A DNA stretch of 50,147 nucleotides from Candidatus Eremiobacter antarcticus (GTDB lineage: Bacteria; Vulcanimicrobiota; Vulcanimicrobiia; Eremiobacterales; Eremiobacteraceae). Positions within the stretch are counted from its first letter, which is position 1, and each line of letters starts with the position of its first letter. The notes beneath the pieces are model-generated. The model saw nothing but the letters and a program-made list of their open reading frames with translations. It searched no databases and had not been told where the DNA came from. The stretch covers positions 1 through 50,147 of the forward strand of contig QHBK01000015.1 of assembly GCA_003244105.1 (NCBI GenBank). The letters are read 5' to 3'. This document shows positions 32,837 to 41,508 of this stretch, piece by piece. The position numbers and the translations under genes were made by a program.

Positions 32837-34444
32837 TTAGCGGCCGAGATCGAGCCACGCGATGATGTCGTACTTGTTCGTGATCGGGAAGTACGGCGGC
32901 GGATTGGAGGCCAAACGCGCATCGTACTGATAGACGCGGCTGAACCCGCTGACCTGGCTGCCTCCGCTCGAGACCCCCATGTTGCCGTTGACGTTTTGAA
33001 TCAAACCGCCGAAGAACGTGAAGTTTCCCTGTGGAACTCCGTTCCAGTCCTGATTCTTGAACGTGCCGTCGGTACACGGGGGGCACTCGCCGTCGTAGCC
33101 CGTCATGATGCTGCCGTCGAACTCGTATCCCGTGGTCGTGCTTGAGTTCACGGTGATGTCGTTCGCCCAGATGCCAAGTTCATCGCCCGACGACGCGCTC
33201 TTGTCCAAATATTTGATGCCCGGCGCGGCGCCGCCCAGCGTTATCGTGTGGGAGTGGTCAGACACGTAGTCAGGCACGGAAATCGTGTACGCGCCATGTA
33301 TCGTGCCGGTGTTCAACGTCACGTTGCCGTCCGCGAAAATTGCTCCATTGCCGACCGAGGTGCCGGCCGCCGGCTGACCCGACAGCACGCCCGTATAGAC
33401 GTCGGAGCAACTGGCTGCGCAGCCGGTTGTCTGAACGACGGTCGTCGTGTTCGCGCTGAAATCAATGACGATCTTGTAGCTATGGTCAATGGGATTGCCC
33501 GCGCCCTTAGGCGTGACCGTGAAAACCTCGTTATTGCCAGAATACGCGCCGCACACCCCGGAGCACGGAGTAATGTTGGCGTCACCCTCGATATAGAGGC
33601 CGGTCGTAAGCGGCGCGTTCGGACCGGCGTTCGCGTCATGACCGTTGACGAAGATACCGTTGTGCGGCGTGTTGGGCAGAGTTGCCACGTGGGTGGAATC
33701 GCCATAGAAGGCCTCGCTGGCCACCTGCAAATTGCTCTGAAAGCCGGGCAACGCCATCGGATTTGAGCCGATCGTGAACGACTTCTTGCCTTTGCTCGTG
33801 ACATCGGCCCAGATCGGAGTGGCGACAGCAGTCTTGGCGACGCCCTCATACCAGGTCGGCGTCGTCACCGTCGTCACGGAACTTTTGAAGATAGGCGGCG
33901 AACTGGTCTGGTACCAAACGTTCATGGAGCCGCCATTATAGACAGGGCCGTCGAAAATCTCGCCGGTCGTATAGTAGACGTTGCCGGAGTTACCGGCGGT
34001 GAACTGCTCGAAGTACGAGTAGGGAAAGCTTTTCGCCAAGGCTTCCACGGTGCGCGTCTGGCCTGAGGAGGTCTCCGTACCGGTCGAGACGATGTCGTAG
34101 TAGACTAAACCGTTGGTCGTGGTCCACGCCTTTGTGACCGTCACGTCGTAGTGCTCAGTAGACGGAGCTGCATACGAATAGCTGATGTCCGGTGGGATCT
34201 GCTGTCCCGCCCCCGTCGCGCTTTCTTCGATGTTGAGCACCATGTTCTCGACGCCCGCATACGCGGTATTCAGCGCTTTGGCGCTGTTGCTATGCGAACC
34301 GACCGATCCAAGTTCGGCTATCATCTGCCCCATGAGCGCACCGATGAGTACGAGGAACACCATAGTCATCAGCAGCGCGGTGATCAGCGCTATGCCTCGC
34401 TCCCTGCGGGGAGAATGCCTGTGGTTGGAAATGCGTGATTTCAT
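32837..34444 (-). CDS. Large PilX/GspK-like pseudopilin, copy 1
   Basis: A 535-residue prepilin-like protein. A basic leader ends RERG|IALITALLMTMVFLVLIG: the cleavage Gly is present, but residue +5 is Thr instead of Glu, as in GspK/PilX. A long beta-rich extracellular region includes EIFDGPVYNGGSMNV and VASEAFYGDS and resembles DUF4900-type pilus proteins. It ends in YDARLASNPPPY...YDIIAWLDLGR. Paired cysteines (C-S-G-V-C, C-A-A-S-C, C-P-P-C) suggest disulfides. It is likely to cap a pilus or pseudopilus as adhesin or tip. The start overlaps the PilW-like gene by 4 bases; a terminator follows. It is a paralogue of the gene at 36083-37711. Confidence 0.78.
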   Translation of the reverse strand: MKSRISNHRHSPRRERGIALITALLMTMVFLVLIGALMGQMIAELGSVGSHSNSAKALNTAYAGVENMVLNIEESATGAGQQIPPDISYSYAAPSTEHYDVTVTKAWTTTNGLVYYDIVSTGTETSSGQTRTVEALAKSFPYSYFEQFTAGNSGNVYYTTGEIFDGPVYNGGSMNVWYQTSSPPIFKSSVTTVTTPTWYEGVAKTAVATPIWADVTSKGKKSFTIGSNPMALPGFQSNLQVASEAFYGDSTHVATLPNTPHNGIFVNGHDANAGPNAPLTTGLYIEGDANITPCSGVCGAYSGNNEVFTVTPKGAGNPIDHSYKIVIDFSANTTTVVQTTGCAASCSDVYTGVLSGQPAAGTSVGNGAIFADGNVTLNTGTIHGAYTISVPDYVSDHSHTITLGGAAPGIKYLDKSASSGDELGIWANDITVNSSTTTGYEFDGSIMTGYDGECPPCTDGTFKNQDWNGVPQGNFTFFGGLIQNVNGNMGVSSGGSQVSGFSRVYQYDARLASNPPPYFPITNKYDIIAWLDLGR

Positions 34445-35076
34445 TGCGGTGTGAACCCCATGGCGACTTGCGTGGAGAGGTCGTAGGTCCCATGCTTGCC
34501 TTTCGACGGGGTCGTCGAAAGGTCGATCTGGAACAAAATGTTTTGAGCGCTGAGCGGCGTCACGCCGAAAGCAGTGACGTTGCGGGCGAGGATGTCGGTC
34601 TTGACAACCCCGAGAGCACAGCCCGTGCTGTCAACTTTGCGCGTGATAGTGTCTGCAGCGGCGTCGTAGGCGAGCGTCACGTCGTCGTAACACGGTACGG
34701 GCGCGCCCTTCGCGTTGGTGGGTATCGGCTTTGGAGCCGCTGCCATCCCACCCTTGCCCTTGTGCACGCGCCAAAACTCAATGGTGGTGACAGTCGGCCC
34801 CGGAGGGACCGATGGAGCGGCGGGCACGATCACCATCGGATAGTCGGGCCCCGTGAAGTCCGTCTCGTTCGGCATGGCCTGTCGGAACTCGTTCGAGACC
34901 TTGGCCATTGCGATGCGTGCGTTCTGTTCGGCGGTCAAGTTCGCGTTCGTCAGGTCGTTGTGCTTGAAGACCATGGCGAACTCGACGACCGCCAGCGACA
35001 TGATGAATCCCATGACCACCATCGAGATGAGCAGCTCGATGACCGAGATGCCGTTCTGGTTCTTCGCGCGCATCAT
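34441..35076 (-). CDS. PilW/GspJ-like prepilin, copy 1
   Basis: A 211-residue type IV prepilin. The leader MMRAKNQNG is cut before ISVIELLISMVVMGFIMSLAV, with Glu at +5. The mature part has a hydrophobic N-terminal helix and a beta domain with VTTIEFWRVHKGKG and a PCYDDVTLAYDA...STGCA Cys pair. It would be inserted in the inner membrane and processed by a prepilin peptidase not in the window. Start at 35076 overlaps the stop of the PilV-like gene (ATGA). A second ATG at 35073 is possible. It overlaps the large PilX-like gene by 4 bases, so the three are translationally coupled. Confidence 0.82.
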   Translation of the reverse strand: MMRAKNQNGISVIELLISMVVMGFIMSLAVVEFAMVFKHNDLTNANLTAEQNARIAMAKVSNEFRQAMPNETDFTGPDYPMVIVPAAPSVPPGPTVTTIEFWRVHKGKGGMAAAPKPIPTNAKGAPVPCYDDVTLAYDAAADTITRKVDSTGCALGVVKTDILARNVTAFGVTPLSAQNILFQIDLSTTPSKGKHGTYDLSTQVAMGFTPQ

Positions 35077-35771
35077 TGGATCACCGTGGGTTGAGGCGTC
35101 GGCGTGGGCGCGGGCGTCGCGGTTGGAACCGGGGTAGCGGTTCCGGATGGCTTTGGCGTCGGCACCGGAGTAGGCGGCATCGATGGCTTGGGCGTCGGTG
35201 TCGGCGTGGGCGTCGGTGTCGGTGATCCCGGCGGCATCACGCCGCTCGTGTTGGGGTTCGGGTCGTTGCGGCTGAACTGATGCATGGCGAAGATCTGCCG
35301 CTTGCCGGTGCCGGCGCCCGTTTGGGCGGATATCCACACGGTAAGGTCGGCGGCGTTCGCATCCGCTTGCTGATCGGCCCGCCACATATACTGGAACTTG
35401 CCCGTCTTCGCCAGATTGCTGAAGGGTCCGGCGGCGCAGGTCGGCACGTTGTGCCAGGTCGGAGTCGTCAAGCTGTCGTTATAGGGCGGAAACGCGTTGC
35501 CGCAGGGATCCGTCAGTCCGATCGGAGCGGTGGTCCACACACCGCCAACCTGCTCGGACCAAAAGCTTGAGTCCGTGCGCATGTTGTCGATGAAGTAGTT
35601 CGCCATGGAGATGGTGACACCGCGATTTGTGGCTTGCCGTTCAGCCTGCGTCGACGCAATCATGTCGCCGGAGACGAACAGAAATGCAATCGTCAAGATG
35701 ACGGTCGCGATGAGAACTTCGATGAGCGATGTGCCTCGCTGCTGTTTGGGCTTGTGCGATGCTGTGCGCAT
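35073..35771 (-). CDS. PilV/GspI-like prepilin with Pro-rich tail, copy 1
   Basis: A 232-residue prepilin. The leader MRTASHKPKQQRG is cut before TSLIEVLIATVILTIAFLF, with Glu at +5. The globular part carries DPCGNAFPPYNDSL and WHNVPTCAAG, a conserved Cys pair with its paralogue at 38337. The last 55 residues are a Thr/Pro/Lys repeat (about 175-232), unusual for a pseudopilin. First gene of the first triad. It resembles GspI/PilV by order and size. The ATG at 35771 is near GAGAGAG. Confidence 0.82.
   Translation of the reverse strand: MRTASHKPKQQRGTSLIEVLIATVILTIAFLFVSGDMIASTQAERQATNRGVTISMANYFIDNMRTDSSFWSEQVGGVWTTAPIGLTDPCGNAFPPYNDSLTTPTWHNVPTCAAGPFSNLAKTGKFQYMWRADQQADANAADLTVWISAQTGAGTGKRQIFAMHQFSRNDPNPNTSGVMPPGSPTPTPTPTPTPKPSMPPTPVPTPKPSGTATPVPTATPAPTPTPQPTVIQ
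35185..35224 (+). repeat. GGCGTCGGTGTC-type tandem repeat inside the pilin gene
   Basis: Short tandem units (GGCGTCGGTGTC, GGCGTGGGCGTC) occur here on the plus strand, coding on the other strand for the (Thr-Pro)n tail of the PilV-like protein. Such repeats can change length by slippage, altering the tail. Confidence 0.6.
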
Positions 35772-36037
35772 TCCTGATCAACTCTCTCTTAAAGAAACTT
35801 CGGGTGGTTCGCTTACATGATACGACTGCGATGGCGGCGCGCTTCTTACGGGATTTGGACTCCGAAACGGCTTTGCCGAGCATCTGTGACGCGGCCCACG
35901 GCCCCGACGCGAAGCACGTCGCGGCGCGCGCAGGGATGGAAAGCGTCATTTGCTCATCCGGCCTATCATCCCACAAACCGTGGTATTACTATGTGACGTG
36001 CGCCATACGCGCGCGAACGCGGCTGCGACAGCGTAAG
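35772..36037. other. Leader region of the first pseudopilin operon; no gene seen
   Basis: This stretch separates the two pseudopilin triads. It holds the upstream region of the PilV-like gene, with GAGAGAG close to the start and no gene with recognisable protein features on either strand. A possible -10 TATCAT (near 35818) is weak. No riboswitch consensus was recognised; see the rejected list for c-di-GMP. Confidence 0.4.
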
Positions 36038-36063
36038 AAAAAACCGTCGCTCGGACGGTTTTT
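36038..36063. terminator. Terminator of the second pseudopilin operon
   Basis: AAAAAACCGTC pairs with GACGGTTTTT around loop GCTCG, leaving T- and A-tracts on both strands. It lies 20 bases beyond the stop of the second PilX-like gene (36083) and ends the upstream operon. Confidence 0.85.
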
Positions 36064-36082
36064 AAGAAGTTAGAAGTACGAA

Positions 36083-37711
36083 CTACGAGCCCAAGTCGTC
36101 CCACGCGATGAGATTATAGGCGCCGGTCGTCGGGTTGAACGGCGGCGGGTTAGCTTGCAGGCGCGGGTCGTAGATGATGTTGCGGCTGAAGCCGGTGTGG
36201 GTCCCGGGCGTGCCCACGATCAGGCCGAGCGCCCCACGTGAGTTCTCGATGACGCCGCCGTTGACCGTCAGTTTGCCCTGATCGCGCGTCCCGCAGGTCG
36301 CCGGCTTGCAGTAGATATTGCGGAAGTTCCCGTGTTTCCAGTTCTCGCCGGGATACCCGGCGATGATGCTCGCGTCGATCGTGATGTCGCTGGCAAGCGT
36401 GTCCACGATCACATCGTTGCCCCACAGGGCGACTTCGTCCCGGATCGGGTCCGCATATTTGAGGTTGCCGAGCACCACGATGTTGTTGTTCTGCGTCCAG
36501 CCTGCGTAGTCGGGCGTGGCGAACGTGTACGAGCCTTGCAGCGTCACGTCGGGCGTCTTTGCTTTGCCGAACTGGATGCCGCCGACCGCGAACACCGCGC
36601 CGTTGCCCAAGTTCGGGTTGCCGGGCGCCGGCGCGCCCGAAGGCACACCCGAATAGGTCTTGCTCACGCCGTTGTACGTCACTTTCGTGCTGCCCGGGCT
36701 GCCGAAGGTGATCGCGAGATCGTACGAGCCGCCCGACCAAGGACCGCTGATCGACATGTTCTCCGTATTGCCCGAACTGGAACTCGTGACCGTCGCCGTG
36801 CCGCCGGCCGCATTGATGAAGATGCCGGTCGTCACCGACGTGCCAGAATTGGAGACCGCATCCTTGGCAGGGACGTCGGACGGAGCGTCGATGTAGACGC
36901 CCGGCGCGACCGACGGAAAGCCGCTGGCGAAGGTGTTCGAGGCATCCCCTTGCCAGGCTTCGCTCGCGACGATGATGTTCGAGGATGGCTGCGGCAGTGC
37001 CAGCGGCACCGGGTTGATCGCGAATGCGTTTTGACCGCCCGCCGCGATCATGTCCCAGTCGCGCGCATCCGGCTGCGTCTTGCCCTCATCTTCGTCGTTC
37101 CAAATCGGCTCGTAACCGGTCTGCACTCCTTGCTTGAAGATCGGGCCGACGGTGTCATTGAAATCGATATGCATGGGGCCGCCTGAGTATACGGGCCCGT
37201 CGTAGACTTGGTCGGGGCGGTACCACACCGGTTTGCCGAATTGGTTCACTTCGTAGTTCGAGAAGCTGGCGTAGCGTGCGTACGGCTGAGCGCGCGCGAT
37301 CGCGCTGACGACCCGGTGCTGCTTTTCGATACCATTGTCAACGCTGCCGGTCGAGGTGATCAGGTAGTACGTCAGGCTGCCGGTGATCCATGTCCGAGCG
37401 ATGGTGGCTGTATAGCTCGTGTTGCTGGGCGCGCCGTTGGCCTCGGGGTAATCATACTCCAAGGGAGTATTCGGCGGCGGGAGATTCGCCACGGCGTTCG
37501 TCTGTATCGCCGCGACCATGCCGTGAACGCCGGCGTCCGCTGCCGTCAGCGCGCGGTTTGACACGCCATGGGCGTGAACGCTGTTCACTTCCATCGCGAG
37601 CTGCGAGACGAGGCCGCCTGCGAAGATCAGCAGCACCAGCATGAGGCCGATAACGGTGATCAGCGCGACGCCCCGCTCGGCGCCGGCGCGATCGATGCGT
37701 TCCTTTGTCAC
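36083..37711 (-). CDS. Large PilX/GspK-like pseudopilin, copy 2
   Basis: A 542-residue paralogue of the protein at 32837. The leader ends GAERG|VALITVIGLMLVLLIFAGG, again lacking Glu at +5. The extracellular part shares VYDGPVYSGGPMHI, IIVASEAWQGDA, GNGAVFAVGG and FSRNIIYDPRLQANPPPF with the other copy, and ends in YNLIAWDDLGS. A Cys pair occurs in CKPATCG. It starts with GTG at 37711, overlapping the PilW-like stop (GTGA). Longer in-frame extensions are Arg-rich artefacts from within the upstream gene. Likely tip or adhesin subunit. Confidence 0.78.
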   Translation of the reverse strand: MTKERIDRAGAERGVALITVIGLMLVLLIFAGGLVSQLAMEVNSVHAHGVSNRALTAADAGVHGMVAAIQTNAVANLPPPNTPLEYDYPEANGAPSNTSYTATIARTWITGSLTYYLITSTGSVDNGIEKQHRVVSAIARAQPYARYASFSNYEVNQFGKPVWYRPDQVYDGPVYSGGPMHIDFNDTVGPIFKQGVQTGYEPIWNDEDEGKTQPDARDWDMIAAGGQNAFAINPVPLALPQPSSNIIVASEAWQGDASNTFASGFPSVAPGVYIDAPSDVPAKDAVSNSGTSVTTGIFINAAGGTATVTSSSSGNTENMSISGPWSGGSYDLAITFGSPGSTKVTYNGVSKTYSGVPSGAPAPGNPNLGNGAVFAVGGIQFGKAKTPDVTLQGSYTFATPDYAGWTQNNNIVVLGNLKYADPIRDEVALWGNDVIVDTLASDITIDASIIAGYPGENWKHGNFRNIYCKPATCGTRDQGKLTVNGGVIENSRGALGLIVGTPGTHTGFSRNIIYDPRLQANPPPFNPTTGAYNLIAWDDLGS

Positions 37712-38340
37712 TCTGTTCCTAGACCCCCGATGTAGACGACGCTGTCCAAGGTGAAAGTGCAAGCGCCGTTGCGGCAGTGCGACGATGGCGCGGCGACGGT
37801 GATGTCCACGGAGTATCGCGTTCCGTCGCCATTGGAGGTGACGGCGAACTGTGTCACGCCTGTCCCCAAGACCGTTCGCACCGGAGCGCCGCCGCCTGCG
37901 ACCGGCCGGACCAGTTTCTCGAGCACGCCCGGAGAGAGCGGATCGATCTGTACGGTGACGATGTCGAACGGTGGGCAGGGCGCAAGGTTGTTCGGCGCGG
38001 CGCACAAGGGTATGGGAACGCCGAGGCTGCCTTGGCGTACCCGATAGAACTGAGCCACCGGGCCGGTGGAACTGACGGCCGGCTGCGTGACCGTGGGCGG
38101 AGGGCCAGACGGAAAATCGGTGAGATCCGGAAAGGCGGCGCGCATCTCATTGCTCACGCCGGTCAGCATGATGCGAGCTCCCCCTTCCGCATCTGTATTG
38201 GCTCGCGTGTGGAGCGTGTGGCTCACCACTCCGCTGAACTCGAGTCCGATGGCGGTCAGTATCAACCCGAAGATGCCCACGACGACCAGCATCTCGATGA
38301 GCGTGAAGCCGCGAGCCGGCAGCGTGCGTCGGCCCTTCAT
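37708..38340 (-). CDS. PilW/GspJ-like prepilin, copy 2
   Basis: A 210-residue prepilin. The leader MKGRRTLPARG is cut before FTLIEMLVVVGIFGLILTAI, with Glu at +5. The mature part contains VAQFYRVRQGSLGVP followed by a Cys pair (PLCAAPN...APCPP) and ends with SHCRNGACTFTLDSVVYIG. It corresponds to the protein at 34441. ATG 38340 overlaps the PilV-like stop (ATGA) by 4 bases. Confidence 0.84.
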   Translation of the reverse strand: MKGRRTLPARGFTLIEMLVVVGIFGLILTAIGLEFSGVVSHTLHTRANTDAEGGARIMLTGVSNEMRAAFPDLTDFPSGPPPTVTQPAVSSTGPVAQFYRVRQGSLGVPIPLCAAPNNLAPCPPFDIVTVQIDPLSPGVLEKLVRPVAGGGAPVRTVLGTGVTQFAVTSNGDGTRYSVDITVAAPSSHCRNGACTFTLDSVVYIGGLGTE

Positions 38341-39026
38341 TCGAACGTGCCCGATGGTTTGGGCGATGGCTTCGGCTTCTTGGTTCCCGTGGGGCTTGGG
38401 CTCGGCCGTGGTGTCGGCGAACCGGGCGGGCTCGGTGATGTGCTCGGGCACGGCTGAGTGCAGGGCGGCGGTGTAGGCGTTGGCGGCAGGATGCCGGCCG
38501 GACTTGCGGGCGTCGAGATGTTGCCGCGCGTGCTGTGCAGCTCGTAGATGTCTTGGCGTCCGCCTTCGTTGACCAACACCCAGGTCGTGAGTTCGGCTAC
38601 CCTCGGGTCAGGCGGAGAACCTTGTTGCTGAGCCTTCCATTTGAATTGGAAGGCGCTTACGCCGATCAAATCCGGGAACGCGCCTGCGTTCACGCCGTTG
38701 GGCAGACATGCTGGAGCTTGGTGCCAGCCTCCTTGAGCGGTGATAGAATCGGTGTAAGGCGGCCACGGGTTGCCGCAGGGATCGGTCGTTCCGGGGCCCG
38801 TGTTCCAGTCGCTCCAAAATATGGGGTCTTGGCGCATGACGCCCAGAAGGTAATTCGCGGCGGAGATGCTTTCGGTCCGCGTGGCCGCGACGTTCTCGGC
38901 CTGAGACGACTGTATCAGGTCGCCGGTCAGGAAGAGAAAGATCATCAACAAGAGCGTTACCGCGATCAAGATCTCGATCAAGGTCGTGCCGCGGCGTGTG
39001 GAAAGGCGAAATCGCCCGTTCATCAT
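38337..39026 (-). CDS. PilV/GspI-like prepilin with Pro-rich tail, copy 2
   Basis: A 229-residue prepilin. The leader ends STRRG|TTLIEILIAVTLLLMIFLF, with Glu at +5. The globular part has DPCGNPWPPYTDSI and WHQAPACLPNG, matching DPCGNAFPPYNDSL and WHNVPTCAAG in copy 1. The C-terminal 55 residues are Pro/Ser/Thr/Lys-rich (about 175-229) with two added Cys (PPPCTQPCP). ATG 39026 is set by GGGAG 5 bases upstream; 39023 is also possible. Confidence 0.84.
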   Translation of the reverse strand: MMNGRFRLSTRRGTTLIEILIAVTLLLMIFLFLTGDLIQSSQAENVAATRTESISAANYLLGVMRQDPIFWSDWNTGPGTTDPCGNPWPPYTDSITAQGGWHQAPACLPNGVNAGAFPDLIGVSAFQFKWKAQQQGSPPDPRVAELTTWVLVNEGGRQDIYELHSTRGNISTPASPAGILPPTPTPPPCTQPCPSTSPSPPGSPTPRPSPSPTGTKKPKPSPKPSGTFE

Positions 39027-39040
39027 AAAAGCTCCCGGCG

Positions 39041-39069
39041 ACAATAAAGATGGCCGTCTTACTTTGCAA
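39041..39069 (-). promoter_or_regulatory. Candidate promoter of the second pseudopilin operon
   Basis: TTGCAA (39069-39064) and TATTGT (39046-39041) on the minus strand are spaced by 17 bases, with the GGGAG ribosome site just downstream. Both boxes match consensus at only four of six positions. Confidence 0.3.
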
Positions 39070-39275
39070 GGGCTGACGCCCGCGTGAGCCCAGTCACATC
39101 AGCTATTGGACCCTTCCCGCGCGTCTTTGTCACAGGTCATATGACAGGGACGCGAAGGCCGCGAAGCCCTACACCATTGCAGCCTCGCATGTCGAACGCG
39201 AACGTCGAAGCACTATGATAAAGGATTCGGCGAACGGCGGCATCGGCCGCACGCACCGCTTTGCCTGGGGGCCAT

Positions 39276-39833
39276 ATGCTCGAAAAACACGCCTTGTTTA
39301 GGGACTTTCGGGCCTTCGAGCTGCCGGACGGCGAGATCCGCAGCCTGTATCTGCATTGGTCCGCGGGCCCCTACGACCAGACTTCATCAGCGTACCATTT
39401 CGTCGTCGGTTACGAGAGAGGACAGCTATTCGCGCGGCAGACCCACGATGTCAGGGAGAACATGCGGAGCTTAAGCGAGGATCTTCCCTATGCGGCTCAT
39501 ACCAGAGGGCGGAACTCGTATGCGATCGGGGTCAGCGCGCTGTCCATGCTGGACGCCACTCCGCAGAACTTCGGGCCCGCGCCGCTCACGGATGAGCTCG
39601 TCGACGCGCTGTGCGCAATGTGCGCGTTTCTGGCGCGGCGGTATCACATCATCATCGACGCCGAGCACGTCATGACCCACGCTGAGGCGGCGATCATCGA
39701 CAGCTATTTCGGTCTCTTGCCGGAGGAACGCTGGGACCTGGCGCGCTTGCGGCCGGTCCCGGTGCCGATCACGGCCTCAGAGGCGAAGGCAAGCGGCGAA
39801 GCGCTGCGAGCGCGCATCCGCAGCTATCTTTAG
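39276..39833 (+). CDS. PGRP/Amidase_2-type peptidoglycan amidase-like protein
   Basis: A 185-residue cytoplasmic-looking protein with no signal peptide. It has the Amidase_2/PGRP zinc pattern: LYLHWSAG (His about residue 28), YHFVV, PYAAHTRGRNSYAIGVS (His and the typical GxN..IGVS) and VMTHAE (His). These enzymes cut MurNAc-L-Ala. The family length of 150-180 residues fits. ATG 39276 has GGGG about 6 bases upstream; TTG 39261 is an alternative. Lack of a leader suggests a role in recycling or lysis, which is inference. Confidence 0.75.
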   Translation: MLEKHALFRDFRAFELPDGEIRSLYLHWSAGPYDQTSSAYHFVVGYERGQLFARQTHDVRENMRSLSEDLPYAAHTRGRNSYAIGVSALSMLDATPQNFGPAPLTDELVDALCAMCAFLARRYHIIIDAEHVMTHAEAAIIDSYFGLLPEERWDLARLRPVPVPITASEAKASGEALRARIRSYL

Positions 39834-39861
39834 GAACGCGCTATGCCGGGTGCGTCGCGCC

Positions 39862-41508
39862 CTATTCCATCGACCATTCATAGGAGTTCCAGTTCGCCGA
39901 CTCGGCCGGCGAAGGCCTGAAGCCCTGGAACTCTTTCGGATAGATGTCGATGCGCCGCTCCGAGAACATGAACATGGTCGGAGCCTGCTCGCCGAGCTCT
40001 CTTGAGATGATGCGATAATCTGCGATGCGGCGCTCGCGCTCGATGTGCAACAGCGCGTCGACTTCGGCCGCGTCCAAGGCGCGGTCGCACCAGAACAGAT
40101 CGTTTTGACCTATCGGCGGAAATTGATTGCAGCGGTACAACGAAGAATTATCCGGATCGATGCCGGCCACCCAGCCGAAATACGCCAACTGGTACTTGCC
40201 TGAGTTGATGATGCCGCCGTTCTGCGCGGACGCGAAGAAGATTGTCGCGGGATACGGCTTTTGCGTCAGGGCGATGCCGACGGCTTTGAGTTCCTGCTGC
40301 ATGAGAGCGCCGAGCGCTTGTGCTATCTGTTGGCCGCCGATGTACGAGAGCTGAAGCTCCAGGCGCTTGCCGTTCTTCGTGCGGATTCCGTCCGGCCCGA
40401 TTTTCCAGCCTGCTTGATCCAGCAGCGCAGCCGCTTTGGCGGGATCGTACGGGAAATATGGCGGCCGATGGTCGTTTGCCCAACTGAACACCGACTGGTC
40501 GGTGTCGCTGAACTGAAAAGCATCGTGCGTCGCGTCGTGGGCGATGCGCTCGCGGTCGGTGGCCGAGATGATGGCGCGGCGGACGTTCACATCGCTTAGG
40601 ACGGGGTCTTTGGTGTTGAAGTCCACGTGGCCGAACACGTTTTCGGGGGTCAGCGTCAGTTGGTACTCCTTCAGACCTTTCAACTGCGCGAGCTTGCCGG
40701 GGTCGGCGCGAAACCAGGCGTCGATCTCGTGGGTCTGCAGCTGTGTGACGATCGTGTTGCTGTCGCCGACGACGCGGAAGACGATCTTGTCGAGCTTAGG
40801 CCGCCCGCGCCAGTACAGCGGGTTCGCCGCGAGGGTGATATGATCGCCATGCTTCCACTCGACGAACTTGAACGGCCCCGATCCAATCGGGTGATTGTTC
40901 CAGGCAGCGTGGTTGAGGTCGTGGTTGCCCTGCAGCAGATGTGCGGGCAGAATCGAATAGCCGCCCTGCAATCCCATGAAGTAGGCGATGATGGGCGCGA
41001 AGACATTCTTCATGTGGACGACGACCGTGGCGTCATCCGGCGCGACGACATCCTTGATCTGATCGTAGCCCGTGCGCACTTGCACGTTGTTGGCGGGGTT
41101 CATGATCTGCTGGAACGTGAACACGACGTCCTTGGCGGTTAAAGGGACGCCATCTTGCCACTTCACGCCCTTGCGGATATGGTAGATGATGGTCTTCCCA
41201 TCTTTTGATATGCCGCCGTTCTCGAGGGTCGGCACTTCGGTCGCGATCTCGGGCACGAAATTGTCGTGGTCATCGACGTTGAACAAGAACGAGTACATGA
41301 AATAAGCCAAATCGATGGTGACGATCTGCGTCGAGAGCAGCAAGCTCAGATTGTCGGGCTCGGCGATCTCGGCGTAGCGCAGGACGTGTGGTATCACGCC
41401 CTTGGTCCGCTGTTGCGCCCCCGTCCCCACGCCGGTGGAGACCTTCGTGCATCCCGAGCCTATGAGGACGGCGCAGAGCAGCGCCGCGCCTAACGCCGTT
41501 CGCTTCAT
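39862..41508 (-). CDS. Oligopeptide ABC transporter substrate-binding lipoprotein, second of pair
   Basis: A 548-residue SBP_bac_5 protein. The signal ends LIGSGC, a lipobox. It has the family pattern YHIRKGVKWQDGVPLTAKDVVFT, SGPFKFVEWKHGD, NPLYWRGRPKLDKI and a C-terminal SANWNSYEWSM. It binds oligopeptides or related solutes outside the inner membrane. It overlaps the preceding, paralogous gene by 4 bases (ATGA). No permease or ATPase is adjacent; the partial ATPase at the start of the window is far away. Confidence 0.92.
   Translation of the reverse strand: MKRTALGAALLCAVLIGSGCTKVSTGVGTGAQQRTKGVIPHVLRYAEIAEPDNLSLLLSTQIVTIDLAYFMYSFLFNVDDHDNFVPEIATEVPTLENGGISKDGKTIIYHIRKGVKWQDGVPLTAKDVVFTFQQIMNPANNVQVRTGYDQIKDVVAPDDATVVVHMKNVFAPIIAYFMGLQGGYSILPAHLLQGNHDLNHAAWNNHPIGSGPFKFVEWKHGDHITLAANPLYWRGRPKLDKIVFRVVGDSNTIVTQLQTHEIDAWFRADPGKLAQLKGLKEYQLTLTPENVFGHVDFNTKDPVLSDVNVRRAIISATDRERIAHDATHDAFQFSDTDQSVFSWANDHRPPYFPYDPAKAAALLDQAGWKIGPDGIRTKNGKRLELQLSYIGGQQIAQALGALMQQELKAVGIALTQKPYPATIFFASAQNGGIINSGKYQLAYFGWVAGIDPDNSSLYRCNQFPPIGQNDLFWCDRALDAAEVDALLHIERERRIADYRIISRELGEQAPTMFMFSERRIDIYPKEFQGFRPSPAESANWNSYEWSME

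Noticed and set aside
35772-36037. Possible c-di-GMP (GEMM) riboswitch before the first pseudopilin operon
   Set aside because: A GGCAAAGCC string is present but the other conserved blocks of GEMM-I are not in order. The second operon's leader lacks it too.
39027-39275. Non-coding RNA between pilin and PGRP-type genes
   Set aside because: Only scattered short complementarity was found; nothing like a known RNA family.
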